The notes: generated by a model from the sequence alone, not told the origin. Counted from the first letter of the stretch, positions 8,576 to 17,017 are shown. The stretch is 64,000 nucleotides of DNA from Caulobacter sp. FWC26 (GCF_002742645.2 NZ_CP033875.1:744001-808000), one strand, 5' to 3'. Made by a program: numbers and translations.

Positions 8576-9068
8576 GCGGCCGTCGATCACCGCCCTGCTG
8601 TCATTGGAGCCGCCGCCCCTGTCGCCGGACATTCTCGCGGCGATCTTCTCGTCGGCGTGCGCGTCAGGCCTGACAGCCGAACAAGCCATCGGCGTCATGG
8701 CTGAGGTTGCTGACATTATGGATCCCCATCTGGCCTACGAGATCCAGGACACCCATCGTCGACTCAGCCTGTCGACCAATCGCGACAAGACCTACGCCCG
8801 TCTGATCGAAACCCGCGAGAGCGACCTGATCGTGCGTTTGCTGACGATGCTGCGCACGGCGGAGAAATCGGGCGAAGAGATCATTGTCCGATCCCGCAAA
8901 CTCTTCGAGGCGATGTCGCAGGAACGCGAAAATCGTGTCGCCCAGAGAGTCGAGACATATCCACTGATCATGGTGGTCGTGGTGGTGCTGTTTTTCCTTC
9001 CCGCCCTTGTAATTCTATTGGCCGCGCCTGTTTACATCTCTGTTCTAGAGATTTTGCGGAGCTTCTAG
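8568..9068 (+). CDS. Tad pilus inner-membrane platform protein, TadC-like (short)
   Basis: 166 residues. A T2SSF-like helical domain (FSSACASGLTAEQAIGVMAE to MLRTAEKSGEEIIVRSRKLF) is followed by one strong C-terminal membrane segment (PLIMVVVVVLFFLPALVILL). Canonical TadC has about 300 residues and three or more membrane segments, so this is a reduced version. The coupling to the TadB-like gene and the shared fold support a platform role. It is the last clearly recognisable assembly gene of the locus; no cpaD, cpaE, tadD or tadG homologue is present nearby. Confidence 0.78.
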   Translation: MPKRPSITALLSLEPPPLSPDILAAIFSSACASGLTAEQAIGVMAEVADIMDPHLAYEIQDTHRRLSLSTNRDKTYARLIETRESDLIVRLLTMLRTAEKSGEEIIVRSRKLFEAMSQERENRVAQRVETYPLIMVVVVVLFFLPALVILLAAPVYISVLEILRSF

Positions 9069-9233
9069 GGCAACTGGACCAAGGTCGATGTGGGCCAGCT
9101 GGACGAAGATTCAGTTTTCGCTCGCCCAATGTGGGCACATACCCAGGTTCCGCAGCCTGCCAGCAGTGTTAAGAAATCGTAGACGTCCGCGCTCGATCGA
9201 GTTGGCGGCGAGAGGGATTTGAGGGGCGAGCTA

Positions 9234-9674
9234 ATGAAAGTTACGAAATCGATCATCCTGAGTGCCGTCGCGGCTCTTATCGTGGCCGCTGGCCCGGAAG
9301 TGAGCGCGCCCCTCATCGGCGTCGATAACGCGGCTGAAGCTGCGGTGCCCGCCAAGGGTTGTAAGGCGGGTTTCGTCCCGATCACGAAGTCGCGCACGCT
9401 CAAGAAGGGCGGGAAGACGATTACGTCTACGCGCTGCTACAAGAAGGGCACGCAGCCAGCGCTGAGCTGCAAGGCGCCTAAGGTAAAGGCGAACAAACTC
9501 GTTAAGCAAAAAGGTGCGATGGTCGCGATTGGCGTCTGTAAGAAGGCGCCGCCGGTCAAGAAAGCCAAGACCTGCAAGGCCGGTACGGTTGCTAAGACCA
9601 AGTCAGTCCGTATCACGAAGGGCGGCGCTCCCGCCACGAAGACCGTGGTTAACTGCGTGGCGGTCAAGAAGTAG
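9234..9674 (+). CDS. Exported Lys/Cys-rich three-module repeat protein
   Basis: 146 residues. An N-terminal signal-like segment (SIILSAVAALIVAAG) is followed by three similar modules, each opening with CKA and closing with a Cys about 24-28 residues later. They run from KGCKAGFVPITKSRTLKKGG to STRCYKK, from LSCKAPKVKANKLVKQKG to GVCKK, and from KTCKAGTVAKTKSVRITKGG to VNCVAVKK. Six cysteines suggest one disulfide per module, and the protein is extremely basic. The ATG at 9234 has GAGGGG just upstream. I recognise no family. Its position right after the Tad genes suggests an extracellular or periplasmic partner of the pilus, perhaps binding acidic polymers; that is inference. Confidence 0.75.
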   Translation: MKVTKSIILSAVAALIVAAGPEVSAPLIGVDNAAEAAVPAKGCKAGFVPITKSRTLKKGGKTITSTRCYKKGTQPALSCKAPKVKANKLVKQKGAMVAIGVCKKAPPVKKAKTCKAGTVAKTKSVRITKGGAPATKTVVNCVAVKK

Positions 9675-9686
9675 GCTAGCGGATAA

Positions 9687-9718
9687 CGGCGCATACCTCG
9701 TAGGCTAGGTGTGCGCCG
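9687..9718. terminator. Hairpin after the Lys/Cys repeat gene
   Basis: CGGCGCATACCT and AGGTGTGCGCCG form a 12-bp stem (one G-T pair) with an 8-nt loop, 13 nt after the preceding stop. No T-run follows, so it may be an mRNA-stabilising or weak terminator structure. Confidence 0.4.
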
Positions 9719-9748
9719 GTTCGCTGCATGATAAGTGCTGAGGGTTTT

Positions 9749-9973
9749 ATGAGGTTTTCCGATTTTCGAGCTTGGATACGAGACGAAAACGGGACTGCCT
9801 CGATTGAGTTCTCTATTGTCTTGGGTGTTCTCGTTGCAGCGTTTCTTGCCGCTGGAATGGTAATTGGGCCGGCAGTCCACAATTATGCGACTCGCCTGAA
9901 AACCATCACATTGGAAGCGCGCGCGGTGCTCGACGAGCTCAAGGCGGCAACGCCCCCCGCGACTGCGCCCTAG
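9749..9973 (+). CDS. Flp/TadE-like prepilin, 74 aa
   Basis: MRFSDFRAWIRDENG is followed by TASIEFSIVLGVLVAAFLAAG. That gives a type IVb cleavage site after Gly with Glu +5 and Phe +6, and then a proper hydrophobic stem. The tail (TRLKTITLEARAVLDELKAA) is helical. Length and motif fit a Flp or short TadE-like pseudopilin. GAGGG lies 6 nt before the chosen ATG; an in-frame ATG at 9728 is less well placed. It is the second of three prepilin-like genes in the locus and the most canonical. Confidence 0.7.
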   Translation: MRFSDFRAWIRDENGTASIEFSIVLGVLVAAFLAAGMVIGPAVHNYATRLKTITLEARAVLDELKAATPPATAP

Positions 9974-9980
9974 TTTTCAG

Positions 9981-10178
9981 ATGCTCGGCGCCAGCTGTTT
10001 CCTGATCTGTTTACTCGCCCTGCTCGTCGGGATGGAGATCCGATCGCCTGGAACCGTTCATGCGGTCGTCGAAACTGCAACGCTGGTTTGGATGACCGCT
10101 AGCCAGCACGTCCCGCACGACATCTGCACTGGTCTTTCGGATCTGGGGCGTCCGATCGCCGCCTGTGCGGGCCTATAG
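9981..10178 (+). CDS. Small membrane-anchored protein, 65 aa
   Basis: An N-terminal hydrophobic segment (ASCFLICLLALLVGMEI) is followed by a mostly polar tail with two cysteines (DICTGLSDLGRPIAACAGL). It lies 7 nt after the prepilin-like gene and so is probably co-transcribed. No strong ribosome-binding site or family is recognised. It could be a small accessory protein of the pilus. Confidence 0.45.
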   Translation: MLGASCFLICLLALLVGMEIRSPGTVHAVVETATLVWMTASQHVPHDICTGLSDLGRPIAACAGL

Positions 10179-10198
10179 GCTTTAAAACCGGGGCGGCC

Positions 10199-10396
10199 TC
10201 AACCCACCGTCGCCAGTGCACGCTCGAGCGCGGCCTTCTGCGTTTCACGAAGCACCTCAAAAGCCCAAAAGATCATTCCGGACAACGCTCCGCCCGCCGC
10301 GCAGTATTCTAGCGTGGCTGAGCCGCTTTCGTCATTTGCTAGATCTGAAAGCGTCAATCGAATGCTTCTAATATATCCTGTTATATATGAAATCAT
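10199..10396 (-). CDS. Flp-like prepilin on the opposite strand, 65 aa
   Basis: MISYITGYIRSIRLTLSDLA leads to NDESG followed by SATLEYCAAGGALSG, a type IVb prepilin cleavage site with Glu +5 and Tyr +6. The stem includes a Cys and a Gly-rich stretch before MIFWAFEVL. The ATG at 10396 has a near-perfect Shine-Dalgarno (AGGAGG, spacing 7), so a longer reading from 10471 is not needed. It is convergent with the rest of the locus and so must have its own promoter, which suggests separate regulation. Confidence 0.68.
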   Translation of the reverse strand: MISYITGYIRSIRLTLSDLANDESGSATLEYCAAGGALSGMIFWAFEVLRETQKAALERALATVG

Positions 10397-10471
10397 GGCG
10401 CGCCTCCTGAATTGACGCGTCATTCTGATATGGAGCGCTTTAAGCTCGTTCAAACATTCTTGGTTTAGCAA

Positions 10472-11198
10472 GTTTAACTGTGTTTAGTTGGTTTGGATTA
10501 AGATGACTCGGGCCCCTCAATGTGCCGTGCCCCCCCGAAACTCCTCCAGAAAAAACTAGTGTCCGCCCCGACCAGAGGACGGACAGATGAAGCGATCGTA
10601 CCATCCGGTGAACACCCCAGCTGACTGAACTCGTGCCCGACGACCGCGAGACGCTGTGGCTCGCCTGAAGGGGAGAGGCCCGATCGGGCTAGAGCCTACA
10701 GGCTCGCTTGTAGGTGAGATTGCACCTACGCTCTCGGGATGCGCGCTGAGAGCTAGCCACCTCACACGGCCCAATGTCGCCTTCCTGGAGCTGGCACGAG
10801 GGCAGCTCATGGCGCGACCGCGCCGCAGATGTGGACATCAATGACGACAGGGCAGGGTGGAAAGAGACTTGGTCCGCTAGGAGCACTTCGCCCTTCACGG
10901 AACAACTCCGTCTTGCCCATTGAGCCCGTGCGAATTCATCAAATAGATATCGGCACGCTGTGACCAGGGGGTGACCGACTTGGCGGCGATGTTGGGGCTG
11001 ATGTTCGCGGCAGCTGGCGTGGCGAGTCTGAGCGAATGGGCCAAGTTTGGGGAGCAGCGTACCGGCGCGCGGCGAACTGAGGGCGGTGGACCATTGTGGC
11101 CTGCTGGGCGACGGCCTCAATGACCGGATCTCGTGGACCGCCTGGGCGCTCTCTGCTCTTAAAGCCCGACAAACCCGTTCTTTGGGGCGGCCCTTCGT
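10472..11198. other. Intergenic stretch with no recognised gene
   Basis: About 730 bp between the minus-strand prepilin and the hip operators. Open frames on both strands exist but show no recognisable motif, signal peptide or good ribosome-binding site. It is likely decayed or junction DNA between the pilus locus and the hipBA island. Confidence 0.4.
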
Positions 11199-11326
11199 GC
11201 ATCATATATAAGACGTTAGACCACATAATGTCTCACTAATAAGACGTTTCTTGATATCAAGGCCCGACCGAGGTATAATGTCTCATAAGTGATACCATAA
11301 GCCTTAATTCGTCTCATTAGTGGGGC
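11199..11326. promoter_or_regulatory. Four operator-like repeats upstream of hipB
   Basis: A 16-nt motif recurs four times in the 130 bp before hipB: GTCTCATAAGTGATAC (11280-11295), GTCTCATTAGTGGGGC (11311-11326), GTCTTATTAGTGAGAC on the minus strand (11230-11245), and a weaker GTCTTATATATGATGC on the minus strand (11199-11214). The partly palindromic sequence and mixed orientation fit cooperative binding by a HipB-type repressor with autoregulation of hipBA. Confidence 0.62.
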
Positions 11327-11332
11327 TTAACT

Positions 11333-11692
11333 ATGCCAAAGCCTGCCGACCGCGCCTATTCGAGAAGCGCCCTTGAGGGGATCGCGCTGCTAGGCCAGCT
11401 CATCCGGATTGGCCGCATTGAACGCAAGCTCACAGCTCAGGATCTGGCTGCCCGCGCGGGCATTTCGCGCGCGCTCCTCTATCGCATCGAACAGGGCGAC
11501 CCGGCCTGTTCGATTGGGGCTGTCTTTGAAGCGGCGACGATCGTCGGCGTGCCGCTGTTTGATCCGCATCAGGAGAGCGGCCGCACGCTGCGCGATCTGC
11601 GGAACGTCTTAGCCCACGACACAGCGCGCCGGCTGACACTTCTGCCAAAGAAGGTTCGGACAAGCGCGAAGGTGGTCAAAGATGACTTCTAG
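11333..11692 (+). CDS. hipB: HipB-like antitoxin, XRE family
   Basis: 119 residues with a Cro/C1-type helix-turn-helix at about residues 35-65 (TAQDLAARAGISRALLYRIE). A basic tail (LLPKKVRTSAKVVKDDF) follows. HipB binds operator DNA and neutralises the HipA kinase. The stop overlaps the hipA start by 11 bases, typical of these pairs, and operator-like repeats lie immediately upstream. The protein is longer than E. coli HipB, with an N-terminal extension before the helix-turn-helix. Confidence 0.88.
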   Translation: MPKPADRAYSRSALEGIALLGQLIRIGRIERKLTAQDLAARAGISRALLYRIEQGDPACSIGAVFEAATIVGVPLFDPHQESGRTLRDLRNVLAHDTARRLTLLPKKVRTSAKVVKDDF

Positions 11693-12965
11693 CGCGCGCC
11701 TCGACGAAGCCTATGTGTGGATTTGGCTGCCCGGCGAGACCGCGCCTGTGGTTGCCGGCCTGCTGTCGCGTGACGGCGAAGATCTCGTCTTCAATTACGG
11801 CCGTTCTTATCTCGAACGCGACAACCGCATCGCGATCTACGAGCCGGAGCTTCCCCTCATTACCGGCATCCAGCGCCCCGCTCCGGGATTGCAGCTTCCG
11901 AGCTGCATTCGCGATGCGGCGCCTGACGCTTGGGGCCGCCGGGTCATCATCAACCGACGCTTCGGGGCGAAACGCGACGACATCGACATCAACCAGCTCG
12001 ACGAGCTGACCTATTTGCTGGAGTCTGGATCAGACCGCATTGGGGCTTTGGATTTTCAAGCGTCGCCAACCCAGTATGTCGCGCGCGAACCGAGCGAGGC
12101 TTCGCTTGAGGAGCTGATCGCGGCGGCGGATCGCGTTCAGCGCGGCGTGCCCCTCACACCCGGGCTCGAGCGCGCGCTCTTCCACGGCAGCTCGATTGGC
12201 GGTGCGCGTCCCAAAGCGCTCATCGTCGATGGCGATCAAAAGCACATCGCGAAATTCTCGGCGCAAAGCGACGTCTTCAACGTCGTCAAAGGTGAGTTCG
12301 TCGCGATGCGGCTCGCCGGTCGCGTCGGACTCAATGTTGCTCCGGTGCGCCTCGTCCAGGCCGCCGGCAGAGACGTTCTGCTCGTCGAGCGTTTCGATCG
12401 TCCGCGTGTAGACGGCGGCTGGGCGCGCAAGGCCATGGTGTCGGCCCTGACCATTTTCGGACTTGAAGAAATGATGGCGCGCTACGCGAGCTACGAAGAG
12501 CTCTGCACCAAGATCCGCCACGGCTTCACAGCGCCGGAGGCGACGCTACGCGAGCTCTATGCCCGCTTGGTATTCAACATCCTCGTCGGCAACACCGATG
12601 ATCATGCCCGCAACCACGCAGCCTTCTGGGACGGCCGCATGCTTACGCTCACGCCCGCCTACGATATCTGCCCGCAGTCGCGCGCCGGGAATGAGGCCTC
12701 GCAGGCGATGCTAATTGTGGGCAATGAGCGGATGAGCCAACTGGCTGTGTGTCGCCGCGCGGCCGCCAATTTCCTCCTCACGCCTGCGCGGGCAGATGAG
12801 ATCATCGAAGAGCAGCTACGCACCATTCGCGCCTCATGGAGCGAAGTCTGTGATGAGGCCGAGCTTGGTGAGGTCGATCGCAATCTGATGTGGAGGCGGC
12901 AGGTTCTGAACCCCTACGCACTCGAAGAATTGCCCAAAAATCTCCTGAACGCTGCGGAGTCCTGA
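11682..12965 (+). CDS. hipA: HipA-like serine/threonine kinase toxin
   Basis: 427 residues, the normal HipA size. An N-terminal couple_hipA-like subdomain (GLLSRDGEDLVFNYGRSYL) comes first. The Gly-rich loop GSSIGGARPKALI follows, then VERFDRP, the catalytic GNTDDHARNHAAFW (N304-N311 region, D306 as likely catalytic Asp) and the metal-binding TPAYDICP. HipA kinases phosphorylate aminoacyl-tRNA synthetases (GltX in E. coli) and induce persistence. All key motifs are present, so the toxin is probably active. It pairs with hipB and lies beside a decayed integrase. Confidence 0.92.
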   Translation: MTSSARLDEAYVWIWLPGETAPVVAGLLSRDGEDLVFNYGRSYLERDNRIAIYEPELPLITGIQRPAPGLQLPSCIRDAAPDAWGRRVIINRRFGAKRDDIDINQLDELTYLLESGSDRIGALDFQASPTQYVAREPSEASLEELIAAADRVQRGVPLTPGLERALFHGSSIGGARPKALIVDGDQKHIAKFSAQSDVFNVVKGEFVAMRLAGRVGLNVAPVRLVQAAGRDVLLVERFDRPRVDGGWARKAMVSALTIFGLEEMMARYASYEELCTKIRHGFTAPEATLRELYARLVFNILVGNTDDHARNHAAFWDGRMLTLTPAYDICPQSRAGNEASQAMLIVGNERMSQLAVCRRAAANFLLTPARADEIIEEQLRTIRASWSEVCDEAELGEVDRNLMWRRQVLNPYALEELPKNLLNAAES

Positions 12966-13339
12966 CGGCTCATTTGCTGGGCGGGGGCAATAGCCGCAAG
13001 AGAAGAGGACGCGAATCCACTCCTCGGTGACGTTGGCTGCGTTCGCTTCGGGACGTCCAGCGCCACGGCGTCGCCCGTCCGGGTTCGAGGCGCTGACCGT
13101 TCCGTGGATAGCGCCCTGCATCAGAGCGCCGGGGAGCCCAGACCGCTCCAGGGCGAGCACTGACTTTTCAGGTCCAGGCTCTTAGGAGCGCAGGCGCACA
13201 CCAGGATTGCCGTCCGCCTTTGATCCGTCAGGGCCGCGCCTGGTGATCAACAAGCGAAAGCGGGGCGCGTTGATGCTCCCGCTTCGTCAACACCATGCTG
13301 AGGACATCGCCACCCGCGCCGCAAAGGCGATCAGCGTCG
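12966..13339. other. Junction DNA between hipA and the integrase remnant
   Basis: About 370 bp with open frames on both strands but none with a motif, plausible start or family resemblance. It is probably decayed island sequence. Confidence 0.35.
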
Positions 13340-13660
13340 GCCTTGAGGCTGTATGGTTCGAAGAGCTGGAGATCCCCGCCTCCGCCAAGCGTCGCGCCGC
13401 AGACTTCCGCAGCCGTGGGCGCTGCATCCGGCGACGCCGACGGCTCTCGCGGCGTTGAAGATCCAGTTGCTGAAGCCCTTCTCGCTACGCGGCTTGCCGT
13501 ACTTGGTCGTCACCAAGACCAGGTGCTGGCTTTCCCGTGCCGCCAACGAGGTCGCGAGCGCCGGATGGATGGGGATCAACAGCGCCTCGTCGGTTTTCGA
13601 CTGACGTCGTGAGATGTAGGTCGACCGAATTTGGCTGACCTCGGCGCGACCCTCGCCAAG
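13340..13660 (-). pseudogene. Tyrosine-recombinase (integrase) remnant
   Basis: The minus strand reads AEVSQIRSTYISRRQSKTD, then ALLIPIHPALATSLAARESQ and KYGKPRSEKGFSNWIFNAAR, ending at CSAHG. These match the catalytic domain of phage-type integrases that carry the CSAHGLRK box. Just after SAHG a missing base shifts the frame; the other frame continues LRKSAARRLAEAGISSS and then loses similarity. An in-frame stop at about 13661, no N-terminal domain and no catalytic Tyr region mark it as a dead fragment. It supports a mobile-island origin for the neighbouring hipBA. Confidence 0.65.
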
Positions 13661-13956
13661 TTAGTCCTTGGCGTTGATGCCGTTAGGACCGTCAGCGCGC
13701 TTTCTCGCGCATCCGTCAATCCATTTCTTGGGGCAATTATTTGCCCTTAGCTTGGGCAAAAGGGCCTCGTTAGGGCTGTTTCTGTGGCCATACCTGCGCC
13801 CGCTATCAGAAAAATTCCATTTTAAAACCCCATCGATTTGGTGGGAATTGGTGTGGTTTGATCCACTTGTGTCTGGAGTGTGGCGGGAGCCACGCCCTGT
13901 TTCGTCAGATGCAGGGCGGGGGCGGCTCACGCGTTGCGTTTATTGGAGGGGCTTTA
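13661..13956. other. Intergenic stretch upstream of the TonB receptor
   Basis: About 300 bp. It includes a GGAGGGG ribosome-binding site at 13944-13950 for the receptor. A slightly AT-richer part at 13800-13860 may contain its promoter. No gene is seen. Confidence 0.4.
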
Positions 13957-16900
13957 ATGACCATCAAACACCGCAAGCTCGTGCTTGCGACGACGGCGCT
14001 TTGCGCCGCAAGTTTCGCCGCCCAGGCCTGGGCCCAGGCCGCGCCGCCGGCGGAACCCACCGAGATCGAGGCCGTCGTTGTCGTCGGCTCGCAAATCAAG
14101 GGCGCGAAGGTCAATTCGGCCCTGCCGGTGACAGTGGTTGGCGAAGACCAGATCGGCGCTTCCGGCGCGGTGTCGGGCGATGAGCTCTTCCGGTCCATCC
14201 CGCAGATGGGCGACGTCAACTTCAACGCCCAGTATCTGCCGGGCAGCAGCAACAGCGCCCGGGGCGACGTCGGTTCGGTGAACTTGCGCAACCTGGGCAT
14301 CGGCAACACCCTGGTGCTGCTGAACGGCCGCCGCGTGGTCACCCACCCGACCAGCCAGGCTAATGACAACCTCGTGCCGGTGCTGACCTACAACACCAGC
14401 GCCATCCCGGTGTCAGGGCTCAAACGTTTGGAAGTGCTGCGCGATGGCGCGGCCGCCATCTACGGCGCCGACGCCGTGGCCGGCGTGGTCAACACCGTGC
14501 TGCGCGACGATGTCGACGGCCTGACCGCCTCGGGCCAGTACGGCTTCGCCGAGGGGACGAACCTGAAGGAGTACAACTTCAACGCCTTTGGCGGGAAGAA
14601 CTTCGCCGACGGCCGCGGCAACATCAGCGCCTTTGTCTCTTACGACCAGCGCACGCGCATGCGCTCGACGGACCAGGACTACACCGCTTCGTCAGACCGT
14701 CGCGGGCTGTTCGCCGGCACCCGCTTTGACGGTGTCGCCAGCCTGGACGGGCGCAGCACCACGACGCCGTGGGCCTATGTCCAGACGCCGCAGAGCTTCG
14801 GCACGGTGCGTCAGGGGACGACGGCGCTGACCAGCAGCGCCGGCTACTTCCACATCCAGCCTTCGACGTTCGCGGGCTGCCAACTGAATATCAGCGGCGG
14901 CTTGTGCATCGACGACGGCGCCCTGGCGACCTCCGCCGCCGATCGGGACCTGCGCTTCAACACGGCCGCGCTGGGCACGACGGTGATTCCGGAGCTCAAG
15001 CGCGCCAACGTCTTCCTGACGGGCCACTACGATATCTCCGAGGACCTGACCGTCTTCGGCGAGCTGGGCCTGTACCACGCCAAGACCAGCGCCCTGCAGG
15101 CGCCGATCGCCACGCTGTCCTCGGGCGTGATCAGCATCCCGGCCAGCAACTACTGGAACCCCTTCGGCCCGGTGACCTTCGCCAACGGGACGGCCAACCC
15201 CAACCGCCTGCCCAACCTGAACGTCCCGGCCAGCGGCTTGCCGCTGACCCTGCGCGGCTACACCTTCGCCGATCTGGGCCTGACCCATGTCGACGTCACC
15301 AACGATCAGTACCGGGTGCTGGGCGGCGTCCGCGGCCGGAAGTTCGGCTTCGATTGGGAATCGGCTCTGGTCTATTCGGAAGCCACCGCCGACGACATCA
15401 GCGACAACATCTCCAACACCAAGCTCTACGCCCAACTGGCCCTGTCCACGCCAGACGCCTACAACGTCTTCAACGGTTCGAACGTCGCCAACCCGAGCGG
15501 CGCCGACACCACCCGCAACAGCGAGGCGGCGATCGACGCCATCCGCGTCAAGATCAAGCGCCGCACGAAGAGCACGCTGGCCTCCTGGGACTTCAAGGTC
15601 TCCAAGCCCGATCTCTTCAGCCTGCCGGGCGGCGACGTCGGCGTGGCCTCGGGCGTCGAGGTGCGTCGCGAAACCCAGCTGGACGACCGCGACAAGCGCA
15701 TCGACGGGACGATCACCTTCACCGACCCGATCAGCGGCGTGGTCCTGAGCGACCTGATCAACTCCAGCATGAACCCCGACACCAAGGGCCACCGTTCAGT
15801 GGCCTCGACCTATATCGAGTTCGCCGTTCCGCTGGTCTCGCCCGAGATGTCGATCCCTCTGGTCCACCGCCTGGATCTGCAACTGGCGGGTCGCTACGAG
15901 CACTACAGCGACTTCGGCAACACGGCGAAGCCCAAGATCGCCGGCGCCTGGGACCTAGTCGACGGCTTCCGCATCCGCGGCTCGTGGGCCAAGGGCTTCC
16001 GTGCGCCGAACCTCGAGCAGATCAACGCCACGGTCGTGTCGCGGTCGAACACCCGCACCGACTACGCCTTCTGCGAGGCCGACCTGCGGGCCAAGCGCAT
16101 CACCTCGTTCGCGGGCTGCTCGCGCTCACTGCTGACCACGGCGCGCCGGGCGGGTAACCCCGACCTGGATCCCGAAGAGTCCGAAACCCTGTCGTACGGC
16201 GTGGTCCTGGAGCCGAAGTTCATTCCCTCCGAATATGGTCGCCTGACCTTCACCGTCGACTATTGGAAGGTGAAGCAGACGGGCCTGATCGGGGTGTTCG
16301 GCGAAGGCAACGCCCTGATCCTGGACTACCTGCTGCGGCAGTCGGGTTCGAGCAATCCCAACGTCATCCGCGCCGCGCCGACGGCCGACGACATCGCCGC
16401 CTTCGCCGGCACCGGCCTCACGGCCGCCGGCCAGGTCCTGTACGTCAACGACAAGTACACCAACCTGCAGCCGCAGGACATCGAGGGGCTGGATCTGGGC
16501 CTGATCTATCGCCTGAGCACCGATACGCTGGGCGACTTCGACTTCAACCTGAACGCCGCGCACCTGATCAAGTACTACCAGTCGCCGTCGCCGGGCATCG
16601 CCGAGCTGATGGCGGCGCGTTCGGCGGGCAAGATCAACGCCGGCACCACCATCAACGGCGGCGGCAACCTGCTCCGGCAAAACGGCAAGACCGATTGGAA
16701 GGTCTCCGCTGCGCTCACCTGGCGCTACAAGCAGCTGACCGTCGGCGGCTTCACCCAGTACATCGGCGACTACAACGACACCGCCCTGCTGGACTCGGCC
16801 GGCTCGCCGTGGGTGGTGGACTCGCAGATCACCGCCAACCTGTATGGCGAGTACGACTTCGCGAACGCCAACACCAAGCTGCGCTTGGGCGTCCGCAACA

Positions 16901-17001
16901 TCACCGACAAGGATCCGCCGCTCAGCTCTGCGGGCTATGACGGAACGGTCTATCTGCCGTACGCCCGCTACTGGTACGTCTCGGTCAAGAAAACGTTCTA
17001 G
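13957..17001 (+). CDS. TonB-dependent receptor, 1014 aa
   Basis: The signal peptide (LVLATTALCAASFAAQAWAQ) is followed by a TonB-box-like EIEAVVVVGSQIKG. A plug domain contains NLRNLGIGNTLVLLNGRRVV and LEVLRDGAAAIYGADAVAGV. A long beta-barrel ends in an aromatic residue (YWYVSVKKTF), typical of outer-membrane proteins. The ATG at 13957 has GGAGGGG before it. The large size and the adjacent secreted metalloprotease and amidohydrolase suggest uptake of peptides or other organic oligomers rather than an iron siderophore. The substrate is inferred only from neighbours. Confidence 0.93.
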   Translation: MTIKHRKLVLATTALCAASFAAQAWAQAAPPAEPTEIEAVVVVGSQIKGAKVNSALPVTVVGEDQIGASGAVSGDELFRSIPQMGDVNFNAQYLPGSSNSARGDVGSVNLRNLGIGNTLVLLNGRRVVTHPTSQANDNLVPVLTYNTSAIPVSGLKRLEVLRDGAAAIYGADAVAGVVNTVLRDDVDGLTASGQYGFAEGTNLKEYNFNAFGGKNFADGRGNISAFVSYDQRTRMRSTDQDYTASSDRRGLFAGTRFDGVASLDGRSTTTPWAYVQTPQSFGTVRQGTTALTSSAGYFHIQPSTFAGCQLNISGGLCIDDGALATSAADRDLRFNTAALGTTVIPELKRANVFLTGHYDISEDLTVFGELGLYHAKTSALQAPIATLSSGVISIPASNYWNPFGPVTFANGTANPNRLPNLNVPASGLPLTLRGYTFADLGLTHVDVTNDQYRVLGGVRGRKFGFDWESALVYSEATADDISDNISNTKLYAQLALSTPDAYNVFNGSNVANPSGADTTRNSEAAIDAIRVKIKRRTKSTLASWDFKVSKPDLFSLPGGDVGVASGVEVRRETQLDDRDKRIDGTITFTDPISGVVLSDLINSSMNPDTKGHRSVASTYIEFAVPLVSPEMSIPLVHRLDLQLAGRYEHYSDFGNTAKPKIAGAWDLVDGFRIRGSWAKGFRAPNLEQINATVVSRSNTRTDYAFCEADLRAKRITSFAGCSRSLLTTARRAGNPDLDPEESETLSYGVVLEPKFIPSEYGRLTFTVDYWKVKQTGLIGVFGEGNALILDYLLRQSGSSNPNVIRAAPTADDIAAFAGTGLTAAGQVLYVNDKYTNLQPQDIEGLDLGLIYRLSTDTLGDFDFNLNAAHLIKYYQSPSPGIAELMAARSAGKINAGTTINGGGNLLRQNGKTDWKVSAALTWRYKQLTVGGFTQYIGDYNDTALLDSAGSPWVVDSQITANLYGEYDFANANTKLRLGVRNITDKDPPLSSAGYDGTVYLPYARYWYVSVKKTF

Positions 17002-17017
17002 AAACAAGGGGCGGATC

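Noticed and set aside
10689-11120. 143-codon minus-strand frame between the pilus locus and hipBA
   Set aside because: No ribosome-binding site, no motif and an irregular composition; treated as non-coding junction DNA.
13207-13612. Plus-strand frames over the integrase remnant
   Set aside because: The minus strand shows clear integrase motifs, and the plus frames are its shadows.
14692-15792. Long open frame on the minus strand opposite the first TonB receptor
   Set aside because: It is a GC-rich antisense shadow with Val/Gly/Arg repeats, no motif, and lies wholly within a well-supported receptor gene.
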